A stretch of DNA of 14,604 nucleotides, taken from assembly GCA_028565635.1 (NCBI GenBank), contig JAOXYB010031476.1, positions 1 to 14,604 of the forward strand. Direction: 5' to 3'. The notes beneath the pieces are model-generated. The model ran no database searches and was not told the origin of the DNA. It saw only the letters and a list, made by a program, of their open reading frames with translations. Below, piece after piece: positions 1 through 8,984 of this stretch. The DNA is from Phoronis ovalis. Taxonomy: Eukaryota > Phoronida > Phoronidae. The translations under genes and the position numbers were made by a program. Each line of letters starts with the position of its first letter. The first letter of the stretch is position 1.

Positions 1-2589
1 TAGTAGAATAAATATGTAATACTATATTATACATCATATCGACTGGAAAAGTTCCAAATATTAACACTTCTTTTCACTTACTTTGAAGATTTGCCATACG
101 GGTGGAGGTTAGAATAACCATTCATGAGAATGGCAAAACCTAACACTCAGCTTTCGCTCATTTCGTTCATCATAGTAACGAATAGTCATTAAGTTTATCG
201 TGCTTACATGATTCTAGTTTTTGCGATAACAATGTGTATGTTATGTTAGCTGTTCATACAATATCTTGGCAGAGGTGCCAAAATCGTGTTTGTCATAATA
301 ATCAATGTTCAGTAATTAAAATAAAGGCATTTGTCATTTATGCCATTCATTTTTTTTAAGTTGGCAGGAATTTATCACCACATGTAACAGCGAGCGAGCA
401 GATGTGTAAGACTATCGTAAATATCTGTAATCAAACTAATGTCATTTCATTTTATTAGTTAATGGTATTTTCATGAAATACGTGATTTACTTCTGCAGAA
501 GTTTCCTTTACTTAATTGTAAATTTCCATGAAAATTAATGCAATTTCATTAAAAAACAGCATTATTCTGATCACAGTTTTGTCATTAAACAAATGTGATT
601 TTAATCTACTTAAAAGTTTGGTACATTTTCTGTAATCAAAAATTACTTACTATATTGAAAAGTAGGAAAACACCTGGAATAGAAAGTACGACTTATTAAA
701 TAAACCTAACCACCCATTTATCTGCCTTTGACTAACAGCATTCATTAATCACCTGCTAATCGTACTGTATTATACTTATATAAATAATGCGATACTGTAC
801 ATGTGTCGGTCTTTTAAAAGGTAAACTACAAACGTGTTTTGTGAAAACGAAAATTTGTAACTGGACACACAATATGAAGTTCTGGGTATGAAATGTAGAA
901 ATAAAGAAATTAAAGTCATTTCACTGAAAATTGTGAAATGTGACCAAACACCATGCAGTGACATTTATTTTGGTAAGTACGATAACTATGAAATTTTAAT
1001 TTACTTTTATTTTAGCGGCTTCTACCGGTGATCGAACTATTATAAATTCAAGTGGCACGATGCCTGATTAATTCAAACCCAAGAGGAGTAAACACATTTT
1101 TTTCTATAAATTCAGTTTTCTCTTAAAGTTTACAAAGAGAAATAAAATTTAAAAAATCAAGTTATTACAAATAATGAAAAACATGAAATGCCTAACAAAA
1201 CTATTTGGAAAAGAATTACTGATAACATAATCTTTTAAAATTGACCCTTGAGTAATTTTTTGAATATTTATCTCATTTTTGTATCTTTTTCTTTTTCATA
1301 AATTAGTGCTTACATATGCACCTTTTACATCTACTATTATTAAATTAGATTCAGAATTATCTAATGCCAAAATGATGTCTTAAATTAGTATAATTAATTA
1401 GTTCATTATATTCTATAAAGAAGTTTCTTTTGTCCACTAAATAAGAAAAAAATTCAGGAAGTAATTTTCAATTTAATGAATATAAAATGTCATGTGGATT
1501 TTTCGGGTGAATTTTGCATTGTACACAAATTAATCTGTTTCTTTGTACACTTTTGTTCCTCCGTCAAATGAGCTCTTTTTCTTCCATTTGGTCCAATTTT
1601 TTACCGCATAAATATAAGTTGTGATTAGTTCATCATATCCTGATCTGAAATTCGTGTTAAATCGTATCTAAAGGGTTCTAAATATGCAAGATTTCATTTT
1701 CTCAAAACCATAAAATTAACTGTTCAAAGTTGTGTTGATACCCAATCAATTTACAATAATATGACAAAAAAATTATCATTCTCATATTTTTTTAATTAAT
1801 GCATTTTCGATATTGTACTCAAAGTATGTTTCATAAGGTTGTCTCCTAAAATACTGTCGTAGATATAAAAACGCAATATCTTGTACATACAGGTGTTTCT
1901 TTGTTCTGAAATACTATTTAGTGCACGGAATCCTTAATCTAATTTGTCAGTGTGATACCTTGCAAACACTTGCCACGTGGCCGGGCTATTACAGTCCACC
2001 ATGTTGCTGAATCCCTTTTTTTGCAATTGAATGCATTTATGGCATTTATATAAGTTATCTGTAGACCCCCTGTTTATAATTCATTGTTAATATTTTACTG
2101 TACAAACAACTTGCTAACCACTGTAGTTTTGACATTATTCTGTTGGCCATAAAAATACAAATTCTAAAGTAACAAATGGTGCTAATGCATAATCTGGTAG
2201 TGTAACTGCTTGCATAGAATACGCAAACTGAGAAGAAATAATGCTTATGTTAGCAACATTTATAATAGATATAACTGAATTGCGAAATAACTATAAAGTT
2301 AGAGGTATACAAATAATGTTTTCATCTCATTCCGTAATATAGACGTTTTTTTATCAAATCCATCGAAAAAATCGCTACCCTAAAAAGCCAGTTTGGCGTA
2401 CTTTAACCTGCTATTAGATATGTTCTACTTTTTTTTAGGTAAACAACTTGAGAATATCCATTTAATTTCTTCCCGTTAATTTCAACCTTTGTTAACAACG
2501 TCGTTAAATCTTTGAAAAAATGGTTGTAACGAATTGAAGTATATTCATGTATACGACAACTTGACAACATAACCAAAAAGCAAAGAAAC
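1..2589. other. Upstream non-coding region
   Basis: AT-rich and without any open frame that looks coding. The two minus-strand frames of 62 codons (776-964 and 2403-2591) are low-complexity and match nothing recognisable. Short perfect hairpins occur at 118-133 (6-bp stem, 4-nt loop) and 266-281 (6-bp stem, loop GAGG), with no clear role. The receptor 5'UTR and promoter should lie in the 3' part of this stretch. Confidence 0.6.
1973..2054 (+). promoter_or_regulatory. Candidate promoter: E-box plus TATA-like run
   Basis: CCACGTGG, a palindromic E-box (1973-1980), sits in a small GC-richer patch. TATATAAG at 2047-2054 follows about 70 bp downstream and is about 540 bp before the start codon. 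If used, it would give a 5'UTR of roughly 500 nt or one containing an intron. Such motifs arise easily by chance in AT-rich DNA, so this is only a candidate. Confidence 0.2.
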
Positions 2590-5229
2590 ATGAAATATAG
2601 CGATTTTTACGTCATACTGGAACTTGCATATGCCATATTGCTGCCATATTCAGTAGTATGCGCTGCTGATGGTGAAATTTATTTCAACGCACAAACCGAT
2701 TTCGTATTAAAACGGTCCTGGTTTGTGAACGTATCATCTAATCATGCTGCAATGCAGGTATTTTTGTGGAATATTGATATTCCATATTCCCAGAATTGCA
2801 CGGACTGTTACCTGCAACTTACTAATATATCTAACACACCGCTGTCATTGCCTTTGTGTAATGATAACTATGAAATCGTTTCTATGCCGACAACTTGGGT
2901 AACGTATGACGACATTATCGTGAAGTATTTCTGCAAAGAACATGTTATTGAATCGGAAGAGAAGGGACCACAATTTCTCCTGTCTTACACCAGTTTTTGG
3001 AGCAGCAAGTATACTTGTGAACCGCTCCATCGGAATGATGAAGACTTAAACAGCTGGAATTTCAGTGCAACGATTCATATCCGAGGTAATACTCCTATTA
3101 CATGTTTGTGGCACGTACAGGCACAATCAATGAATAATTCATTGTCCGTGTCTTTTCAAAAATTTAATTTATTCTCAACTAAGAACTGCGACTTTGATTA
3201 TTTACAAATTGATGACTATATGTCTAATATCTTAGTATCTTCCAAAAGAATTTGTGTTTATGACCCAAATTATCCCGAGATTATTTTTTCTAAAGGTCCA
3301 ATTATCAAAATTACGTTATTCGTCTCTATTGATATCGAGTCGAGAAACGATACAGTGTATGGATTATTTGGAAACGTGAAGGAAATTCCTTATACCACAG
3401 AGCGAAAGGTTGAGGGTGTAATGTACATGTCGGAAATGGAAGGACATATTCAGTGCAACAGCAGTTCGCCTCCTTCGTTCGTGTCTATGAATTCAAATAA
3501 GTATATCTGGGAATTACGGGTTTATCCCGGACTACGTTTAATAATTTCGTGGAATGCTGAAGGATTTGACTCAAGAAGTTACATATTTATAGAAGATAAT
3601 ATGTTCAATTCCTTTTTCGCGTATAGTCTTACAACAAGCTCTGTATCTTTGCCAGAAATAATTCAAAGTTATTATTTAAAAATAACAGTGGGTGTTTCCC
3701 GAGGTCTGAATGACTACAACATTGAAATAGTGTATGCGTCAGTTCCTGTTATAGATTCTTATATTAACGGCTTACCCGGGGGATCTCATGTCTTATTAAG
3801 CGCAAGATCACTTTCTACGACAATTAGTACGCACCCAGACTTGTTACCGGGACAGTATGTTTGGAAAATCAAAGCACTTGATCCAAACTATTATATACGA
3901 TTCGAAATGACGAGACTAGAAATATCATCATCGAGCAACTGCTTTGATTCAGGTCTGTATGTTTATGATGGCGACGATATTAAAGTTTCCAAACCGTATG
4001 GTCCGTTTTGCAAGAGCACTTTCCCTTTGTCTCATTTCACAAGTACCGGTAGACACCTTACTATAGTATATTGCGAAACATATCAAAGCAACTATGCTGC
4101 TGACAGGATAGAATTCAGTTTAATCCAGGATCCTTGCAAAGGAGGTACTTTGGGAGGGCTTTTAACGATACAAAACATTACTGGACCTACCTGTTATAGT
4201 TTACAGTATTTATCACCTGATTATACAGCTTTACAAGGTGTAGGTAATGTATTTGAGATGACTTTTAAAGTTGAATCCTCGTCGGCTTTGTTTGCAAAAA
4301 TGGTAATGTTTCATCATTCGGCATGTATTAAAATAACTGGAAAACATTGCATGCAGTTTTTATTTTTTGATGACGTTCACCATGACATGTCCTGTCATCA
4401 TACCATCCGAAACTCAGAATACACTTGGCAATTACCAGTTGGTCAAGAATTTTATGTACGATTTAGATCATCCTGCGCTGTATCGCCGCTAAGCTTCACA
4501 TCCAAGCTTGAACTTGGCAATTTATCAAGTTCGGAATGTCGCACGTACAAAAATTGTTATGCCAGTTTGGATAATGTTTTATTGCCACCGGGTGAACCAT
4601 GTGGGCAGCTCATTTCATCAAGTTCGAATTGCCATTATCATATAGGAATGTATGCTTTTGGACATAGGTACGGCTACCAACATTTCATACTCCAAGTTCA
4701 TAAAAAATACGATGCTGATGCCAGCATCATAGCTATCAGAGAAACTATTTATTCTGACTTTCTACATGGTATAAGCAACCCCTCTTCGCAGTTTACTGAT
4801 CACGAACTTAAATTTGACCATCTTTGTGATGATGTCGACAACACTGGAGAAAAATTACCATCTGTGTATCGGTATCCCACTATAGCATCGGATTCTCTTG
4901 TTATCACAATGAAATCCACTGACATTACAGTAGAATTTACACTGCAACAGCTAGATGATCCGGTGACAAATAATTCTCTTTGTAGTCACTTGAAAGATTA
5001 TTACTTTTTTAACGGCTACTGCTACATATATTATAATCATTATGATCGCAACGTTCGTTCATGGAACAACGCAGATAAAGTGTGCAAACAAAGTGGAGGT
5101 GAGCTTATTAGCATTTTATCTGAGGACGAGGAGCACTTTTTGTTAAGCATGTTACGTACTCAATGGATGCGCAAAGCATACGGCCAGAGTAGCTACGCAG
5201 CTGTATTTATAGGACTGAAAGAGAACCAG
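2590..5229 (+). CDS. Receptor coding exon 1: signal peptide, CUB-like array, first half of CTLD1
   Basis: Open for 880 codons. The ATG has A at -3, and the same frame has a stop at 2527-2529 with no earlier ATG, so this start is favoured. Residues 7-24 are hydrophobic and end in VVCAAD, a good signal peptide with cleavage near 25/26. CUB-like modules follow: about 27-135; 143-263 (the best one, with the four-Cys pattern C143, C172, C200, C222 and the CDFDYLQIDD core); 276-384 (nearly cysteine-free); 393-514 (C451, C474 and the GLYVYDG core); then two divergent cysteine-bearing stretches, 516-645 and 650-788. About ten NxS/T sites suggest a heavily glycosylated extracellular protein. Residues 798-880 start a C-type-lectin domain (C811, W825, C832, GGELISI, AVFIGLKENQ). 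The exon ends at CAG before the strong donor GTTAGTAAGT; read-through would stop three codons later. The borders of the weaker CUB modules are uncertain. Confidence 0.93.
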
Positions 5230-6515
5230 GTTAGTAAGTAAACTAAAATTAATAAATGTCTTTATTCAATAACCCAGCTGTTATTTCACTCTATAGGATA
5301 CCATAACACGACACCATATTTTTTTCACTGACTAGTAGTGCCAATATTCAAGAAAACTAGACCTGACGTGGCATTAGCGTTATATAACGTGCTATACATG
5401 TGTCATACCAAACATCACATGGGAGATAAATCAGATGATTTAGCACCATAAAGATGAACGGATAGTATAGATAACTTTCAAAATAGAGTTTGGAAAATTA
5501 ACGAATAAGTAAATTATATGATAGATACTGGTGCAATTACGAAATTTAAAACGCTCTGAAATGTCAGCTAGTAAAATAATTTCATACGTGTTATGTACAG
5601 TATTTTCTCGTATTGCACTCGTATCCAACGCGTATGTTTGTAATTATATGGGTAAATTCATATCTGTATTATTAAATATTTTCACAAGTTTCCAGTATCA
5701 AAGCACTTTATTACTGACATTTCAGATTTTAATTATATTAACTGACAATTGCTTGAGTTTCCTTTTCGGCATTATCGATAATTATAGTTGTAGTATTAAA
5801 TAATCACAAAGTAGCACCATTTACTAGCCTCTTTATTAGTTTGTTTTCCCATTTTTAAAGCGAATGGCTAGTGCTATCTCTTTTAAAATAATTATGTGGA
5901 AAAAACAGTATTTGCCACCAGGAGCCTCAAAGTATAAGGTCTGTAGTCAGTTTCCAGATGAGTTACTATTTAACATATTATTTTTTCTCTTGCTTGCCAG
6001 CAGGATAATTATTAAGATTTATTTTGTTACTTGGACTCATTCTGATTTAAAGGATATTAGAGACATGAAATGTGTAAATATTTCAGAACTACATTTTGGA
6101 CTGAGACAAAAATAGGTAAAAATATTGCCTATAGGTGGGAGCAGGGTGGTCTTAATTACCCTAGTACGGGTATTAAGCGTTACACGTCAGCTGGTCGCTA
6201 TTTCTTGTCATTAAAAACACCCGGAAGCAAAATGCGTTGTCAGAAAAATTGTAACTTTACACTTCGTGTAAGTATCTTTACGGAGATACTGTATCGTAAG
6301 TATATTTCTGACCACGGGTCCTGATCCCGATTAACAAAAAAATTAATTGGACACGGAGATTTTAAGGGATGTACGAGTATCTGACGTTATATCGATATGA
6401 AGAATTAAATTATTAAGAAACACCGCCTAAAATAAACCACTTTGCAATGTCACTTGAAAATATCTGTTTCTCAAGCATTTACCCCATTTTTAGCTTTGTG
6501 TTGTTTTTCTTGCAG
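5230..6515 (+). other. Intron 1 (1286 nt, phase 0)
   Basis: The donor is GTTAGTAAGT at 5230. The acceptor is a pyrimidine-rich tract (TTGTTTTTCTTGCAG) ending at 6515. Removing it joins two halves of one C-type-lectin domain in frame. Inside are short open frames at 5531-5803, 5864-6115 and 6070-6324; none resembles a known family and they look like chance frames in AT-rich DNA. The stretch around 6130-6240 is somewhat GC-richer than its surroundings and could be a decayed repeat, but nothing identifies it. Confidence 0.9.
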
Positions 6516-7453
6516 AACGGGGATCTACGATGGACAGACGGCCATCCATTAACTTTTACAAAATGGTATCGCCCGGGTCGTGAAGTTGAAATATATCCAG
6601 AGGCAGAACTTTACAATACATTTAAGAATGACTTACTTAACGTAATGTCTGTGAAGGACATTCAACCTGTAAAAGACGAAGCCTCGAAATGCGCAGTTAT
6701 GATTGTTAGGAATCCATTCATTGGTGGTCGATGGGCTAAAATTTCTTGCAATTTTCCTTTACGCTTCGCAAGTTTCATTTGCAAAGTTAAAACACAGGGT
6801 GGTTCCAGCGTAGATGAGCATGGCGATGATAAAATACAACAGCTGCCACAGCTTGTTGGGAATTTTAACTGTCCACCGAAATGGACGTATAATGCTAACA
6901 AATGTTATCTTCTGATAACTAGTGAAAACGATATTGGTATGCCGTTGACTTATCATAATGCGTCTGAGTTGTGCAGATTTCATGGTGGACGGCTTGCAGT
7001 TGTATCTGATGAGAATTTCATAGAGGCAACAAATCTGCTTCAGCTATGGAGATACAGACCAGAGTATGGGCAAATATTCATAGAGAGAATCAAAGATGCT
7101 TTTCTATGTTGGGTGTTGCAGGGTGCTTATCCGAACAATGCCGAAAAGAAGTTAATGTTAAATTGTCCGGAAATAACATGGAGTATTGGGACACAGAAGT
7201 GTGATAGCCCCTCATTACCATATTGGGAGTATGCTGATTATCAAGGCCATCTGTATGACTCTATGAATGCACCAATAAACGTATTGTGTGAAGAGGCTCC
7301 ATCCGAGATAATCCCGTTTTGCACCAATCGGCAGTTTCAGTGTACTGATGGAAGTTGCATCTGTGATGCATGGGTATGCGACGGCGAAAAAGATTGTCCA
7401 GAAGGCAAAGACGAAAAACAGTGCGATAACCTATGTGGAGCTTTATTTTTTAG
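6516..7453 (+). CDS. Receptor coding exon 2: rest of CTLD1, CTLD2, LDLa1, start of LDLa2
   Basis: Begins in phase 0 with NGDLRWTDGHPLTFTKW (from residue 881), the classic middle of a C-type-lectin domain, and completes CTLD1 with C939, GRWAKISC (C958) and C969. The calcium/sugar motifs EPN or QPD and WND are not seen, so calcium-dependent sugar binding is doubtful. CTLD2 runs about 999-1138: NKCYLL, ASELCRFHGGRLAVVSDE and later cysteines are recognisable, but the second half is poorly conserved. LDLa1 (1149-1183) has the acidic CDGEKDCPEGKDEKQC end and carries a seventh cysteine (C1163). LDLa2 starts at C1187 and is cut by the next intron inside codon 1193 (AG|G). The exon ends before donor GTTTGTATTC at 7454, chosen over the nearby weak GTGGAG because it gives FRCKSG in frame. 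The open frame extends upstream to 6447, but that part is intronic. Confidence 0.91.
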
Positions 7454-8984
7454 GTTTGTATTCAAGTGTTTGGTAAATTTACAAATTAAGTTTATTGTCA
7501 ACACGTTATGGTTAGATTTTAAATGTTTTATTTTTTGTATTCACCGTATGTGGATACTGTGACACGAAATAACGAGGGCATAGTAATACATGTATAATAA
7601 AACTTATAGTGAGACATTCATAGTAACAAAATAGTTCAACAATAGTCTATTTGCATACACTTTACGGCGCTACAGTCAGACCCTTTCAATACCTTTACTT
7701 ATACACAAAACTTGCTTTTTTTTAAATCTGACTTTAAAAAAGCTCTAACCGGTGAAAATTTAACAAAATAAACACATATTTAAATAGTTGTTTATGTATT
7801 GATATGCTCACAAGCAGGAGGGTATTTCTTAGATCAGAGAACATTAGAGTTTTTTTGGTTTTGGCTTGTGATGTGTTTTGTGAATGAATCGCGTGATCTT
7901 ATATCAGCCACGCAGAACTACGTCATTGTTCATTCACAGAATGCGACATGCCGAGATCCTTTGGGTCTGAGACTGGTGGCTCCACCAAGTGCATGCAAAT
8001 AGTCTATTGTCGCTTATATAATAAATATCAGAAATCGCGTAACGGTAGTCGTTCGTTAAGTGTAATATAACTTTGTCACATACTATGCATCTGGTAAGAA
8101 TATGAGCACGACTATACTGAACTATTTGCTATAACTTCAAAAGCAAAACAGCAAATACAGCGATGATATAAATATATCTGCGCCAAACTAGAATTAAAAA
8201 ACATCCTTTTAAAGGTTATGGCTAAAGCCATTTTTAATAAAGGTATCTACTATTTTGCGGAAAAGTGACCTAAGCGTACTGTATATCAAATAAGCCAAAA
8301 GGAAATAATTTTTGAAGATAACTCGCTACTTTTTGCGGTGCTCGGTCATAATGAAATTCGATTGTTTTACTATAGGATCAGTACATGTGATCTTATGCAT
8401 GCAGCGTGCAAATTAATGACATCTAGCTAGACTAGTGTTCTAAAAGTCATTCATGAAATGGCATATCTGACTTGCGTATACCGCGACGTGCCACTCAAGA
8501 TTAACTTTATTGCAAGATAGTACAGCTGGAAACTTTAGTTTTAAAGAAATTGAAAAATGCAGTTCGAAGAAAATGTTATAAAAAATGCTCCAATGTCCAC
8601 TACATTTGTCTACCAGCTCTGTTTTTTAACTGACTAACTTCCACAGGAGGACGGTATCAGAATAAAAACGCATACCGACAATAAATTAGGGCAGATACGA
8701 AAAAAACCGGAACAAATCAATTTGTCTACATCAATTTTAAGCTTGATAAATATATGATCATTTTCAGATTTTATTGACTCCCATATGACATATAATTTTC
8801 GAAAGTGTCCATGTACGTGTTCTGTCAACTGTATACCGAGACGTTATTTACTCAAAATAAAAATAAATGTAATTACAATTCGATATGAACCGCCTCAAAG
8901 TTGAAAATCCGCAGTGAAAATAAATAATAGAAATTAAATTCTAGATAATTAGACGATAAATTTATTTTTTATTTGGTCTTGTAG
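7454..8984 (+). other. Intron 2 (1531 nt, phase 2)
   Basis: The donor is GTTTGTATTC. The acceptor is TTGGTCTTGTAG, ending at 8984. The junction interrupts LDLa2 between its first and second cysteines. The open frame at 7799-8002 and another frame through 7943-8090 have some codon-like character but no family match, and an extra exon here would break LDLa2. Otherwise the intron is plain AT-rich sequence with short hairpins, for example 8218-8231 (6-bp stem). Confidence 0.88.

Noticed and set aside
776-964. 62-codon minus-strand frame
   Set aside because: Phe/Ser/Ile-rich translation of AT-rich DNA with no family resemblance.
1017-1085. tRNA-derived SINE, from a GTTCGATC-like box on the minus strand
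   Set aside because: The flanking bases do not form a T-arm stem, and no A box or cloverleaf can be drawn.
5378-5389. Perfect 12-bp palindrome CGTTATATAACG
   Set aside because: Short AT-centred palindromes are frequent in this sequence; no supporting context.
5864-6324. Possible gene in intron 1 (frames at 5864-6115 and 6070-6324)
   Set aside because: Short overlapping frames without homology or a coding pattern, inside a well-supported intron.
6447-6515. Hydrophobic N-terminus preceding exon 2, resembling a signal peptide
   Set aside because: It is the pyrimidine-rich 3' end of intron 1 translated in frame. It starts in the middle of a lectin domain, and the acceptor at 6515 accounts for it.
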